NCBI GenBank assembly: GCA_964019165.1 | Contig: OZ025281.1 | Location: 6,729,799 to 6,793,798 of the forward strand | Reading direction: 5' to 3' | Source: Mastigias papua | Taxonomy: Eukaryota > Cnidaria > Scyphozoa > Rhizostomeae > Mastigiidae | Length of the DNA: 64,000 nucleotides | Shown here: positions 1 to 11,504 of the stretch, one piece after another | How positions within the stretch are numbered: position 1 is the stretch's first letter | How the letters are laid out: each line of letters begins with the position of its first letter | Made by a program: the position numbers and the translations under genes | Notes under the pieces: model-generated | The model's input: only the letters and a program-made list of their open reading frames with translations | What the model was told of the DNA's origin: nothing | Databases searched by the model: none

Positions 1-99
1 CTTAGACTGCATAGAAAGTTTATTAATTGGGTAAAAATTGAGTTAAAAAGTAGATAAGTACCCTATTTTAACACTTATCTCTCAACATATAGTCAAAGC

Positions 100-545
100 T
101 AAAAATGTTATGGCTAGGCTTAAAATCAGTTATGTCTAAAGATTTTTCGTCATCAATTACAATCTGTATAACATATAACGACGGGAAAATGGCTGTGAAT
201 TCAGTTGAAATTGCTAATGTTCCTAGCATATTTTTTGTCACTGTTGCAGAAACTATATCCAAAAATTATTCCAACAATACCAAAAGTTCTTATTGACTTT
301 CTTGAAAATAGACAACTAAATTCAATATTTCTTCCTCCAGTCACCCTTTTTGACGTTACGGATGACATCTCTTGACTGGATGTGTCTACGTTTTTTTCAC
401 CGAATAGTACTCGGGTACATATTTTGAAAATCTTAGGACCTTGTATTTTGTAAGGCCTTAGCTACTCCTATTATTCAGTTATTTTCTAAGGGGATCTGTC
501 CAGATAGATTGAAAAAGCAAAGGTAATTGCTCTCTTCAAAAAATG
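100..545 (+). pseudogene. Old non-LTR retrotransposon relic, segment before the RT core
   Basis: The plus strand reads, with frame changes, as the stretch that precedes the reverse transcriptase core of jockey/CR1/L2-type elements. A run around 120-290 (KDFSSSITICIT, then NVPSIFFVTVAETISKNY) is followed near 350-545 by DVTDDISSLDVSTFFSPN, a 'hILKILGPCI' segment and 'KKAKVIALFKK'. This matches the usual order of a linker, the 'sG.D.I....lK' motif and the 'P..wK.a.v.pifK' motif. Several stops and shifts mean it is not functional. It looks like the 5' half of the relic that resumes at 1445. Family placement is inferred from motif style only. Confidence 0.5.
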
Positions 546-1444
546 AGGTCCTGAGATCGCAGTATATTGCGTACTTTCAGATATAACGTAACGAAGTTGT
601 CTGTCCCTACAAACAGGTCATACAAACCTTTTTGAACATACTCTGGTTATACCATGCTTTGTTATTCATACTTCTGGCTATAATGTGCTTTTGTTTTGAT
701 TTGAGGAAGCAAATTCCCTCGTTCATAACGTGCTTTGCGGGGTATTTTGTGTGTTCCCTTTTGCGGACCCATCATAAACATTGTTGACATCATGGCTATG
801 GCTCATTTTTAAGTAGCAGCTGCTTTAACTAAACAAAGGGATTACTCATTGCTACGGGAGTCCACTCATGCATCCAACAATGCCACATTCGCATCATGAC
901 TATGGCTCATTTTTAAGTAGTAGCTGCTTTAACTAAACAAAGGGATTGCTAATTGCCTTGGGAGTCCTATCATGCATCCACCAATACCACATTCGCATTA
1001 TTTTTGTGTACCATCTGAGCTATAGGAGAACGGCTATAAAATGGATAGCCAAGTTTGCAGATTTACGCACCTAGCGCCGAAGAGAAACTGAAGGATTTAG
1101 TCAAAAATGATACTGATGTAAGAAATGCTTCGACTAGAAAAAATTGCTCAGAAATGTGTTACATACTTCTTTAAACTCTGCAGTAACTATTCATGAATAT
1201 TACAATTGTAAGTGTGCTATTTGTAGAAATGTTGTTTTGTTTTTCAAAATCTCTCAGTTTCCTTAAAGAGAAGAATAGTATGCGCATTTTTACCTCAAGT
1301 ATTTCAGGCTAGAGAAGTCATAGAATTGGCTCAAAGGCAGGCATGCATCATTCTATAACTAAGTTTGGTTAATATAAGTTGGCCCTGGCTATAGCATACT
1401 TCGGATATAGTGTACAAGATCAGCTGGTCCCTTCATATACGTTA
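546..1444. other. Unassigned DNA splitting an RT relic
   Basis: About 0.9 kb with no supported gene. It lies between two parts of what appears to be one reverse transcriptase relic, so it is probably a later insertion or a badly decayed stretch. It contains the two-unit 104-bp tandem repeat listed separately. I found no clear terminal inverted repeats or target duplication. Confidence 0.4.
788..995. repeat. Two-unit tandem repeat, 104-bp period
   Basis: Units 788-891 and 892-995 both begin CATCATG and run through GGCTCATTTTTAAGTAG to CCACATTCG, with scattered substitutions. Both contain AACTAAACAAAGGGATT. The copies are clearly homologous but not identical, so the duplication is not very recent. 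No coding content is seen. Confidence 0.85.
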
Positions 1445-2795
1445 CAAATAGATTATACTGGACCTCAAATCATAGGCCTACACCACTGCTGTCTATTGTT
1501 AGTAAATTATTTAAAAAATTAATACAAAAGATTTAACTCTTTCATCACTTTAATCAAGGTAACTCTCCCACTGCAAATTGATTTGAAACACGTCATTCAC
1601 TTGATCATGTACTGATGTGCATGACCGAAGCAATTAGAAACAGCTTTACAAATAGGAGACATGGATGTGGTATATTCATTGACTTACAAAAAGCCTTTGA
1701 TACTGAAAACCATGGTACTTTGATTATCAAGCTTGATTACTATGGTATTAGAGAAAATGTCTTTATTTGCTTTAAGAAAGGTATCAATACGTTGTAGTAA
1801 ATGAAGAACGTTGGAATAATTAAAGGTTACATCTGGTATACCACAGGGATCTGTGCTAGGTCCCGTACTATTTCTATTTGTAACAGTAATTTGCCATATG
1901 TCTCAAAAAAGCTGACATTCTACCTCATTGCTGCTGATACAAGTATACATTTTGAATCGGAAACAGTAACCAATCTCGTTAAGAGAGCAGACACTGAATT
2001 AAAACATAACACAATGGCTGTATTGTTAACACCAACGTTAGATAAATACTAGCAAACCAAAACACATAATATTTCACTCTCCTTATAAGTTCATCCCACT
2101 AAACACTTTAGTCAAAACTGATGAGAAAAAGTTCCAAGGAAAAATATATCAATTTTTGGGACTTCTTCTGGATGATACTCTAAGTTGGAAATATCACTTG
2201 AATGAACTATCAAAGAAACTTGAAAGAACGTACGAGGTTCTCCTTAAAAATATACCTTTTTCTTTCAACTGCAACCCTTATCTCTATTTATAACTCATTG
2301 TTCATGTCATTTCGTCAGTATGGTATTACTGTTTTGGGGTCAAACATTTGCTTCTTACATTGATTCTATAAATTTTAAAACAGCTGTCACGTTAATTTCA
2401 CATCAAACTTTATTCTCCCATACTCTAACTATTTTCAAAAATTTGAAACTACTAAGGTTTTCGGCTATATTTAGACTTTGGCTTTTGAAATTTGTGTTTG
2501 AATCATCAAATAGAATAGCACCACACCTCTTTGATACTTACTTTTTACTAAATTCTTCGATTCGTTCATACTAAACGCGACGATCATCTCGTGGAAATGT
2601 ATATGTAGGCAGATAAAATACACTGCAATTTGGCATAAGGTCCATTCGATATATGAGGCAAAACTCTGGAATGAATTACCTTTGGAAATTAGAAACTCTA
2701 CCTCAAGCTTTTTATTCAAAAGAGACAAAAATTCATTTGCGAAATGCCTTGTGAATGTAGATCAAAATCTAAGCACATTATTATTCTTTTAGATA
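1445..2795 (+). pseudogene. Non-LTR retrotransposon relic, RT core to C-terminus
   Basis: The plus strand holds a decayed APE-type reverse transcriptase. In order I see: a 'YRPISLLsivSKlFEKli' equivalent near 1470-1530; 'FETRHSLDHVL' at about 1580; motif A 'GIFIDLQKAFDT' at 1660-1700; a broken motif B near 1830-1860; the catalytic box as 'FYLIAADTSIHF' near 1920, where the usual 'ADD' reads 'AAD'; then a tail with 'FLGLLLDDTLSWKYH' near 2155 and 'AKLWNELPLEIRNSTSSF' near 2660. Multiple stops and frameshifts are present. It probably continues the relic at 100-545. Jockey/CR1/L2-like is a motif-level guess. Confidence 0.65.
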
Positions 2796-2868
2796 CTACA
2801 CATCTTTCATTGGCTTAAACCTTGTGATATTCATATACGAAAAGTTGAATTGATCTTATGATTGAATT

Positions 2869-3159
2869 ATGAAATTACTGATAGTAATTATCCTCGTGTG
2901 TATGCTGAGCATTCTAGCAACTTTGCTGTTATATCCTACTATAGGTAGACCGACTATTATCAAGAAATTAGGCAGTTCTGTGCATTATCATCGTAATCTT
3001 GCGCAATTTCCTATCGTTTTCACCAATCCCTCTCTATTTCCAGGTTTCTTCGACCAGCTGTTCTCAATTTTTGACATAGCAATTGTGTTTAGCATAATTT
3101 CATCGCTTCTTTTCTTTTTGGTTATGCGGATGGAATATTTGAGACTCAAGCAGGTATGA
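2869..3159 (+). CDS. Unrecognised short ORF with two hydrophobic segments
   Basis: A 96-codon ATG ORF. Residues 3-22 (LLIVIILVCMLSILATLLL) form a strong hydrophobic segment of signal-anchor type. A second hydrophobic stretch lies near residues 66-86 (FDIAIVFSIISSLLFFLV). The sequence just before the stop, AAGCAG/GTATGA, fits a splice donor, so this could be an exon rather than a complete gene. I recognise no family. The region is AT-rich and chance is quite possible; an overlapping minus-strand frame of similar length also exists. Confidence 0.15.
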   Translation: MKLLIVIILVCMLSILATLLLYPTIGRPTIIKKLGSSVHYHRNLAQFPIVFTNPSLFPGFFDQLFSIFDIAIVFSIISSLLFFLVMRMEYLRLKQV

Positions 3160-5519
3160 CACAACCTGATATCGTTTTCATGCTCTATTGTTTTATTCTT
3201 ATTATCAAGCATGCTCTTTATTGTCAATAATGCAATGTGTCCTATTTTCCATGTACGGTATCGGTCATTTATGCCTAGAATTTTATCATACAATTGCTAT
3301 AATTCACGTTTAATTAACATGTGTTTTCAATCTACGAATATGACCAATTTCTTGGAATAACATTGGAGTTGGTAACAATAGATACTAGCATCTGTGTACG
3401 TTATATTGGTATGATGGCTAGATTAACCTTAAAAATTGTTGCCTGCAAAACTTTAAGTGAATTGCCAGGAAGTGCTTGACTTCTGTGAATTTGAAGTTGT
3501 ACCTGAATCCTAAATGGTCGCCATAATTATCCGAAGTCAGCCACGTTTCCCCATCAACTTCTATCACCTACTATCACATTCAGGTAATCAAATTTTATCC
3601 ATTGAATGTTGATTTTTTCTGTTATTGATTATAATCTAACTATGCAGAATAAACTCCAGTTGAACTCTTATATGCTTTAGAACTTGTTCATTTTACTTAT
3701 TGAGCATTTCTGCAGTCTAAGTACGTAGCGATTTTCTCTCTAGCTCAATATTTTATCTGCTGTAGTGGATTCTGCTAGTTTGGAAAATGCTTCTGATGAT
3801 ATTTTGTTTTGATTTATTCTAGGAATGTCAATTTGCTATGCTGAGTGAGGTTCAACAATGCAGGCTTTAGCTCCATGTAACACCTTTGAGTTGGGAAAAC
3901 TTATATCAGTGCCTATTTTAAGAGGGATTTTCCATGACGTTATGCAATGATACTCTCTGGTTGTCTACTGCACAAAATGCTTGGTTTCCACACCCTGTGA
4001 CATTCCAAAATTATAGATATTGACTTTTGTCTTGACTTTACTTTTAACGGTGTAGAACGCTCTTTCTATTATACCATGAAGTCCTAGAAAGGGTTATTGT
4101 AAGGATTAATTATTAAAAGGATAGAAGAGACTTCGGGCCTTTTATGATTATCAGATTTTGACCACACTCTAGCTTTCCTGGATCACGCTCTCGTTTTTCA
4201 ATACCACCAAATGTTGCCAGAACCGTAGTAAAATAGGCACTGATCTATATGCCCCTAAATTTCTGAGGCACCAACAGTATTTCATATCCAATGAGAAGCT
4301 GTATTTCAACAGACGGATATATTCTGATGATTTGACTCTATTGATACACTTCACTTTGCTGATTGTAGGCTTACATTGTCCGTGCTTGACCCCAACTACC
4401 TACGTATTATATTAGATATTGAGAGTATACTTTTCACGCTGTTTTGCCTATTGTAATTAATCATTGTTTACTTTAGTTTTTAGTTACATTTAATGGACAG
4501 TAGTATGTCACCATTTCATTTGAGAGAATGTGTGGATTAACGGTTCTGCTGCCAATTTAGTTCTCTGGTTTTCTGCTAGTACGATAGTTCCCAAGAGTCC
4601 TGGGACACTTTGCACTTGTTATATTCCGCAATAGACTGTTGTCCCCCTCTCTCCCTGAAACAATGTTGACTTTTTGAAGAAGTGCATGCGATAATGGGAA
4701 AAGTTCGCGTGCTTGCCAACTTCAAGTGTCCTACAAACGAACCAATATTGCTCTAGAGGAAAGGGGTGCGTATATGTAGCAACGATGACAATATGCAGAG
4801 GAAAGTGGTTCCTGCCAGTTTTTTTGTAAGTGTCCCGAAGACTTTGGCAAGTATTGTAGGCTCTGAGGGAATTTGTGTGTGCACCTTCAGTAGTTGATTC
4901 TTTCTTTCTTCGATTCTGTATTTCGCCTGTAAGTGGTACTGTATATTTCTTCGTAATTCTCACTCATCTATTTAGTTATATGTGACAGATATATGCCACC
5001 CATAGTCATAAAAGACACAAGGAAACAAGTTTTGATTATGGATGACACTTACGATGTACTATTACAATATACTAAAATAATCAGAAAAACTTGCAACTAT
5101 ACACTATAGGCCTATACAAAATTGAATTAAACTGTACTAAGGAGTCCTCCAAGGTAAATGTTTAGCCTCTCTCAAGGAAGGGTAATTCAAAAGCAAACCA
5201 CGTTATTTCATCAACAGCCATCCCGAGACACGCCTTAGACTTGAAAGCAAAGGAAAAGTAAAGAAAAATGCTACAGATTAGAAATTTGCTGCTTTTTTCA
5301 GTTCCATTTATCTCAAATTAAAGCTACCTCTATTTTTTGATGTCGATGCACACGAGACTCACAGGCTTACCAGTATCCAATCCGTTGTACAAATCATTTA
5401 CATTTCTATAGAGTATATTATATATATATTTTTTTATACAGTGGACCGCCTCGTTATAATCGTCTCACATGTTGCCGTACCTGTTAGTCAAATGGCATGG
5501 AGGGAGCAGTGTGAACATT
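3160..5519. other. No recognisable feature
   Basis: About 2.3 kb of AT-rich sequence in which I recognise no gene, RNA or mobile element. A 114-codon minus-strand frame at 4619-4963 has no motif I know, and it overlaps nothing that supports it. Confidence 0.4.
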
Positions 5520-6178
5520 GTGTTCATTGCGGGGAACACTGACATTTTTGTTCGCAGTGTCCTCACTTTAGGAATCAGGGAAACCTGCCGCAGGTATTCC
5601 AGGGGGGCGCGGAGTAACCGATAATGATGCGAAGCCTCAATGTTGTAATTATTGTGGGACTATGCAAAATGGTTTCACCATAGGAGCATGTAGCGGTTGT
5701 CACCTTGTAAGTGTTGCGATAAAGTATGCCAAAGAAAACATTGGATACAGCATGAAGCTATTTGCCAGGCAGTTCAAACTTTAAATGACGAGTCAGATAA
5801 AAATATTATACCATCAGATTTCATAATCCACTTAACTCCAAAACAATCGTCTCAAATCGCAAATATTGTTGGAACCGATGTACAATTAATTCCGAACAAG
5901 ATTGGATTTTTGTCGAAGCTTTACGGGGCACGGGTGCCCAGATTTCTATTATTTCGGAACAATTTCTTCGTACACGTTTTCCCAGTATCAAGTTGAGAAA
6001 CATCTCAGAACTTGTCGATTGCGAATTAGATTTGACTGCAGCTAATGGTACGCCAATACCATACATAGGATTTGTTGAGTTGGCTTTTACATTGAAAAAC
6101 AGACGAGACCCGATTCTAGTTCCGTTCTCAGTAACAACCGAAGACATTTCAATGACACAATGGTCACGTGGAGCATAA
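5520..6178 (+). pseudogene. Retroelement gag-protease relic with zinc knuckle and MYND-type finger
   Basis: Reading across frameshifts on the plus strand gives three linked pieces. Near 5520-5560 there is a C-x2-C-x4-H-x4-C zinc knuckle with an internal TGA stop. Near 5641-5780 there is a second cysteine cluster (CCNYCG, then ACSGCH, then CDKVCQRKHWIQHEAIC), a MYND-type pattern interrupted by a one-base shift at about 5708. From about 5905 the frame 'GTGAQISIISEQFLRTRFPSI' continues to 'DCELDLTAANGTPIPYIGF', a retropepsin-like fold. The expected catalytic Asp of the D-T-G-A motif is Gly here (GTGA), so the protease would be dead. The rest of pol is not recognisable downstream. Confidence 0.5.
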
Positions 6179-6949
6179 TGCCAATAGGGAGTCAAAATGG
6201 TAGCACCACGTTGGCAAAAGACAGAAGCGGCACTGTGAACTTTACGTAAACAACATAGTCTAAATGTCGTTTGACGCGTAGTCTTACAACACAGTCCTTC
6301 CTAGCAATAAGTATGGATATAACAATTGATGCACTTTAAATAAAAGCTAACTTCTGGACGAAATAACCTGCTTTTTCGTCCGTAAGTGTACTCGCACGTG
6401 GGGTTTTCCCTTGTGACTTGCAGGCATTGTTACTGTCTATTCAATACTAATTCGGCTACTGATTTATATTGGCCTTAATTACAATACTGTGGTCAATATC
6501 TAGCGAAAATTCCTGCCAACATATTTACTGATTTTACTAGATTCCTGCATATTTAGAGAGGAATGGCAACTTTCTGCATTTGTGTGCAAATATGACAAAC
6601 AATTTTGTCTCACTTCATAAAACATGACTAACTTTTGAACTTTAATTTAACATAACAGCAATATAAGGTTTAAGCGAATAAATAAGTTTAAAGATTTAGT
6701 CATATTATAAGTGCAGTACATAAAACTGGAGCAGCAAATGTTGGACAAGCAACTGGATGTAGACTAACAGAAGATTCCTTAGATTGTACAAAAGTCGTTA
6801 TTTTTGTAGTTAAAGAGTTATCTATTGTAAAAGAGGATTCTATCATTCCTAGTCTTACATAATCAGATCCTGTTATCTGAATAACAAATGTAACCCATGC
6901 TCTTTTCAATAGAAATTTGATCAAGTTTGCAATAAGATGAAGGGTAGGG
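6179..6949. other. No recognisable feature
   Basis: Non-coding, AT-rich sequence between two retroelement relics. No ORF of interest, repeat or RNA was recognised. Confidence 0.4.
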
Positions 6950-7145
6950 TATCACAGGGTAACATTGATGTATCTTTTAGTCAAAGCTTGAATTAAGATA
7001 TAAACTCTGTGGGTTGAGATAGTAGTGATGAAAATACTCTCTTTGAATGAAATCTGTAATGTGGATGTACCTTCAACGTATTCGCATGCTTGCTTATGCT
7101 AAGTACCCTTATAGATCTCTGTGGACTACATACATCATTACTACA
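6950..7145 (-). repeat. Probable LTR remnant next to an integrase tail
   Basis: On the minus strand an A6-G5-C-G-A polypurine run (7146-7160) is followed directly by TGTAGTAATGATG at 7145. This is the usual PPT-to-LTR junction of Ty3/gypsy elements, and it lies just downstream of the integrase C-terminus. The far edge of the LTR is not defined, and no partner LTR was found upstream. The left coordinate is approximate. Confidence 0.45.
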
Positions 7146-7160
7146 TCGCCCCCTTTTTTG

Positions 7161-7735
7161 TTAAAAACACAACGCAACAAACCAATAAAAATATAAAATG
7201 TAAATGTTATCAAATGTTAATAATATCTATGTCCACATCTCACTGGTGCTATTCTTGTTCTGTTTGATCTCCTATAATCACATTCTCGTTCAGGTTCTTT
7301 ATCACACTCGTCATCGTCACTACTAAACTCCATTTCATTCACATTAGGAATCCGCTTAAAATGCGAAACATTTCGTGTAATACGATGTTGTCCTTTGCCT
7401 TCTGCCACAACTTTCCTGCCTTTACGAGAAATGAGCGTCCTTGTACGGAATAGTATTGAACTTAGGCACTAATTTCTGCTTTCTCTCTTGGTGTACGAGA
7501 ACAGTATCTCCAGCCTTGATCAAACTTTCTTTGGCATTACGATGAAAATCTGCTTATGACTTGTTGTAAACACAACGTTTCTGCTCAATATATTTAGCTT
7601 CTTTATGCTGATTAACAATAGTATGAAGTTTACTTGTGGTAATGCTCCACGAACTGTTCTGTTAAACAACAATTGAACGGACGGTGCAGGCTGACCCAAA
7701 ATGGCGTCCAATAAAGCAAGTTTTTCACAGGTTGA
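7161..7735 (-). pseudogene. Ty3/gypsy-like integrase C-terminal relic
   Basis: Minus-strand frames read 'GQPAPSVQLLFNRTVRGALP', then 'SLIKAGDTVLVHQERKQKL', then 'GQHRITRNVSHFKR' with the remaining tail. This is the order of the C-terminal part of a Ty3/gypsy integrase (end of the catalytic core, the 'GD.VLv....' beta-barrel, and a basic 'vtRN.SHFk' tail). It spans at least two frames and has stops. Everything upstream (core integrase, RT, gag) is missing; the copy is truncated at about 7740. Confidence 0.6.
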
Positions 7736-7739
7736 CCAA

Positions 7740-9566
7740 ATCCACAGCTTCTATCTGAACATCAATGAGCCCTGTGACCACTGTTTCGGCGGGAAAGTAT
7801 GTGTTGCAATGCTCTCGTGATATTTCATGTATATAAAGTGTTTGCTTTCATTTGGTTTGCTTTTTAAATGGCTCCTAAAGAAGTGTACCTAAATCATAAA
7901 AATGTCAGGTAAAGTGCAACTTGCTGTCAAAATATCAAGGAAGACGCTGTATTTGCCGTTTATAAATTGCAGCAATTGCTGGATTTCAGTATGGCAGTTT
8001 ATTATGTGTGTACAAGGACTTCAGAATAGCTGGCTTTATCATGTCCACACCTAGAGGTGGTCGCTTAAAAATATTAATCAAAACACAGGAAAGATTTGCA
8101 TGCAAATTTATCAAGAAGCTGAGATTTGTAAAGTTGACAATAATAATATAAAAGTAATCAGCACTGTTTCCAGCAAAAATTCCATAGGCTACCTTAGGAA
8201 GGCCTATTTTTCAAAATCATTGCATTATGTCTTACAAAATACAAAGAAATAGCTTGTTTTATTAACGTTTAGTAGTTACCACCTGTATTAATTTTGGGTA
8301 TTTGGTCACTAGAAGATAGATCAAAGGATAGAGGTTTCTTTTACAGAAAGGTGTTATTTGTAGCTGACAGGGGATGATAAGATGCTGGTTTTTTGATGTA
8401 GGATGGAAGAAGCCAATAAAACAATATTTTCAGTTCTGTTTTGGTTATTCAGTGTCTTTTAAGTTTTGGAGGTATGCTAGGCCTACTGGTTTAGGCCATT
8501 TGGCAGAATCTGGTCAAAAACTAATGCATTTATATTACTTTTGATTCTCGAAAGTTAGCCCTTTCAGAATTCAAATATGAAGTCAAACAGGAGTAGGGAA
8601 GACCAGCTATCATTAATTATGACAATAAATCTCCATAGTGAACTATAAAGACAAAAATTTATGTAATGTTGTTGTCATTGCTGTGTTTCTCTGGCTAGAA
8701 AGCAGTCTCTACATAAATGGTTTTCAAAATCTGAAATTGTTCGTGATATGCAAGCAAAAGAGTATTCTCATGGTTCACCAGCAACCAAGGATGAGATTGA
8801 TGATCTTTTATTCCAGAAATAGAGAAGTATTCCTCAGATTTTTATTGTCAGATTTCACTGGTCGAATCCAAGTAGTTTCAAACAAATCTCAAACACAAAC
8901 GGTTGTCGCATGAAAAGTTACTAAATCACAGTTTAATAGCAAGATGGGGCTGTTTTTGTTCAACTGTCTGAAAGTTGAATGAATTTTGTTTTGAACTGTT
9001 GTTATTTCATCAACAAGCATTGAACTATGGTCGGATAGGGTGAGTTTTAAGTTGAAACTCATGTCAACACATCCGCCATAATGAATTCGGTCAACTTATG
9101 CAATACTTTTGTAAAGGGAGTGTACTATGTGGTGTTGTTCTGTAATGTAATAAAAACCTGCACAGCTCTTGTTGCCATATCTTTCCTTCTACAATTGCCG
9201 TCGTTAACGCTTTAGTTAAAGGCTGCATGAAACTTTTTTCAAAGGTTTTTCCAAAAAGACTTCATTTTTCTGACTGCTGTTAAATTTGATGATGGATTGG
9301 GGGATGTCACAACCCCACAGCCGCATTTATTTACTTGCCTATACAATTTCGATCGTCAGCAAAGACCTCAGTGTCACAAGATAGGTGTAATGAAAAAGTG
9401 GAGAATTTTCTTATAATAGGCTGAGTATCTAGTGTAGAATCTACTATATGTAATTATTTTTGTGTGCGCAATGATATAGTCGCTATATGGTTATGTATTA
9501 AGATGCTAGGAGCCGTTTGAAATTGATCCAATGCAATGCACGGAAGTACTTCAAGAACGTTCACTA
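7740..9566. other. Largely unassigned DNA with weak exon-like signals
   Basis: No gene is supported here. Two weak exon-like signals were noted. At 7828-7836 TATATAAAG is followed by ATG at 7866, 13 open codons, and a consensus donor CAG/GTAAAG at 7906/7907. Near 8690 a pyrimidine-rich CTCTGGCTAG acceptor-like site precedes an open frame reading 'KWFSKSEIVRDMQAKEYS'. Neither matches a family I know, and the two may be unrelated. A polyadenylation-like AATAAAAACC at about 9150 follows TGTACTATGTGG and could belong to an LTR, but boundaries are missing. Confidence 0.2.
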
Positions 9567-9705
9567 CAACGTCTTCCAATAGTTGGAAAACCCGTACAGT
9601 TATTTGAATTCCCGACTCCTGCCGCTTTTCAGTGGCACCATTTAAAATTTAGACCCCTTCCCCCTCCTTAAGTAGTATTGGTTCCATAGCAAACCCCGTA
9701 CCTTT
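9567..9705. mobile_element. MITE copy 1, left half (Tc1/mariner-like)
   Basis: This half aligns with the start of the uninterrupted copy at 35117-35389 (shared CCGACTCCTRCCGCTT and CCCCTTCCCC blocks). It begins TA-CAACG, compatible with TA target sites. The second half continues at 13460, after a gypsy insertion. No coding capacity. Confidence 0.65.
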
Positions 9706-9933
9706 TGTCGTAATATGAATTCCAAAATAAGACCTATTTAAAGGCTTTAATATACCAAAATCCAACTATCAACTAGAACTCTACAGAGTCACGCTAATGT
9801 GCACAACAACAAACTAATAAATTACACTATTGTAATGCTAATGCTATTCCATAATAATTGAAAAGGAAAGTGTGAAAAATCCAGAACTAGTGTAGTAAAC
9901 ACAACGGTAAAAACAAGTGCAGTTTTCACAACA
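9706..9933 (-). repeat. LTR (3' LTR of the gypsy element)
   Basis: A 228-bp terminal repeat matching 13232-13459. In element orientation it starts TGTTGTGAAAACTGC directly after the polypurine tract and ends at the CCTTT target duplication. Confidence 0.95.
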
Positions 9934-9944
9934 TTCTCCCCCAG
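9934..9944 (-). other. Polypurine tract of the gypsy element
   Basis: On the minus strand CTGGGGGAGAA sits immediately before the 3' LTR start TGTTGTG. This is the expected position of the plus-strand primer. Confidence 0.8.
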
Positions 9945-9953
9945 TAGAGAAAT

Positions 9954-10458
9954 TCAGCCATCTTGAAAACCATATTTCTCAGGTTTCTTCCGCAATTGAG
10001 TAGAGCGGCGCAGCTCCTCCACAGGTTTAATCATATCCTCATTGATATTCTCAGTGTTTGACACTTCAATAGCGTCTGATTGGTTGGATTCAACTAATTT
10101 ACTGTCATTTATCAATTTCTCATCAAATTCTAATGTTGAATTTTCAATATTTGAAGTATTTCGTGGACAGGGTGCAAGGTCACTAAGAGAAACTGTTGAT
10201 TCACGACCATCTTTATATCTAATGTGTGCATATGTTGGATTTACATGAGTCAGTTCCACTTTTTCCACCAAATTTCAGTAGAATGTTTGAGCAAGGAATG
10301 GCAAGAAGAAAATGAGAGTATTCATCGATTATTGTTAGAAAGTACTTTTTCTTTGATGAAGATGGCAGAGGCCCCTGAAAATCTATGCTGAATCGTTCCA
10401 TAAGACGCTCTGCTTTGACTAGTTTATTATTCTGACTCTGATAGAAGTTTGGTTTCAA
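9954..10458 (-). pseudogene. Gypsy integrase, catalytic core start and C-terminus (internally deleted)
   Basis: The frame 10219-10458 carries 'KPNFYQSQNNKL', then 'ERFSIDFQGPLP' with the first catalytic Asp, and 'FLTIIDEYSHF'. It then jumps into 'LKFGGK'. The overlapping frame 9954-10271 continues as 'KVELTHVNPTYAHIRYKDG' and an acidic tail, which is the C-terminal domain. The rest of the D,D-35-E core is therefore missing between the two, and there is a frame change at the join. The enzyme would be inactive. Confidence 0.75.
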
Positions 10459-10491
10459 TTCAGCACAAACCTGACAATTAGAGCATACATT

Positions 10492-10710
10492 TCAAACGTC
10501 TTGAGTGGAAAATGGCAAGTTCATGGTTTTCACAACATGCAGAAGACAAGTAACACCTGGATGGCAAAGCTGAGCATGGATATCTTCTAGATTCTTAGCA
10601 GCTGCAGCACAGTAAGCACGAGTGAAGGAATCTGGGACAGTATTGTTCTTTCCTTCCCGGTAGTGGATAGTATAACTGAATTCTGCTAGTTCCATTCGCC
10701 AAGATTGCAT
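10492..10710 (-). pseudogene. Gypsy RNase H end and integrase zinc-binding region
   Basis: The reading begins 'MQSWRMELAEFSYTIHYREGK' with 'NTVPDSFTRA', the typical end of Ty3/gypsy RNase H ('l.ey.f.i.y..G..N.vaDalSR'). It continues into 'IHAQLCHPGVTCLLHVVK', corresponding to the H-x3-H half of the integrase HHCC finger. It is the same frame as the pieces on either side but separated by stop codons. Confidence 0.75.
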
Positions 10711-10728
10711 TTTGCTATTCTTAATTTT

Positions 10729-11139
10729 TTATCGCCTTCTGTTATTGAACATGAAAGAGACGGACCGCTGATATGTTATAAGAATAAATGGCTGACGAGA
10801 TAGTAAATGACTCCATTTCCTAACAGATTCAATAACAGACCAGGCTTCTTTTTCTACAGCAGGATAACGGCGTTCAGCACCCAACAACGTTTTGGATAAA
10901 AATGCGACAGGCCTTCCATTCTGATTCAGAGAAGCGGAAATTGCAACATCAGAAGCGTCACATTCAACAACAAATGGGATGTCCTCATTACTTGGAGACA
11001 AGGTAACTTGTGCAAGTTCGTCCTTTAAAGCATTCAATGAACCAAGGGCGTTTTGATCAAGTGGAAATGATACAGTGTCAGCTAATGGACGAATCTTATC
11101 TGAAAACTGTGGAATCCATCTGGCATAGTATGCAAACAT
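10729..11139 (-). pseudogene. Gypsy RT thumb and RNase H
   Basis: A 136-codon frame starting in the RT thumb ('FAYYARWIPQFSDKIRPL') and running into RNase H. It shows 'PFVVECDASDVAISASLNQ' (catalytic Asp), 'RPVAFLSKTL', 'RYPAVEKEAWSVIESVRKW' (catalytic Glu) and 'PFILITYQRSVSFMF', where canonical members read 'TDq.sv.fm'. It ends in 'NNRRR' and a stop, continuing in the same frame at 10710. Confidence 0.8.
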
Positions 11140-11169
11140 GCCTAAAGCTCTACGTAAAGATGAGATATT

Positions 11170-11469
11170 TCAAGGAGGCGGATATCCCTGCAGGGGCCGT
11201 AATGGTTCAGGATCTGGTTGAATGCTATTATGACTAATTCTATATCCAAGTATGTCAATGACAGCAACTGAATGGATGCATTTTGATGCATTGAGGGTTA
11301 TATTTCGTCGTTTAGTCATTTCAAGGAAAGCAGCTACATTTCTATCATGGTCAGCTTCATCAACACCAGCTATAGTAACATTATCAAGATAAGGAAAAGT
11401 ATCCTTTAAACCTTCTTGAGCAACTACATTGTCAATAATCCTCTGAAAAGCAGGGACTCCATTAGTCAC
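11170..11469 (-). pseudogene. Gypsy RT palm, catalytic segment
   Basis: The frame covers motif B ('TNGVPAFQRIIDNVV') and the catalytic box as 'FPYLDNVTIAG', followed by 'HDRNVAAFLE' and 'LNASKC' with 'LGYRIS'. The second Asp of the usual Y-x-D-D is Asn (YLDN). I have the impression that related animal gypsy elements share this, so it may be a clade feature rather than damage. A stop near 11170 separates it from the thumb. Confidence 0.8.
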
Positions 11470-11504
11470 TCCGAATGGTAGTACAACGAACTCATATAGA
11501 TCAC

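Noticed and set aside
4619..4963. 114-codon minus-strand ORF as a gene
   Set aside because: No motif, no splice or promoter context, and no repeat relationship within the window.
9123..9200. Solo LTR starting TGTACTATGTGG with AATAAA
   Set aside because: A polypurine-like AAAGGGAG precedes it, but no end, partner or target duplication was found.
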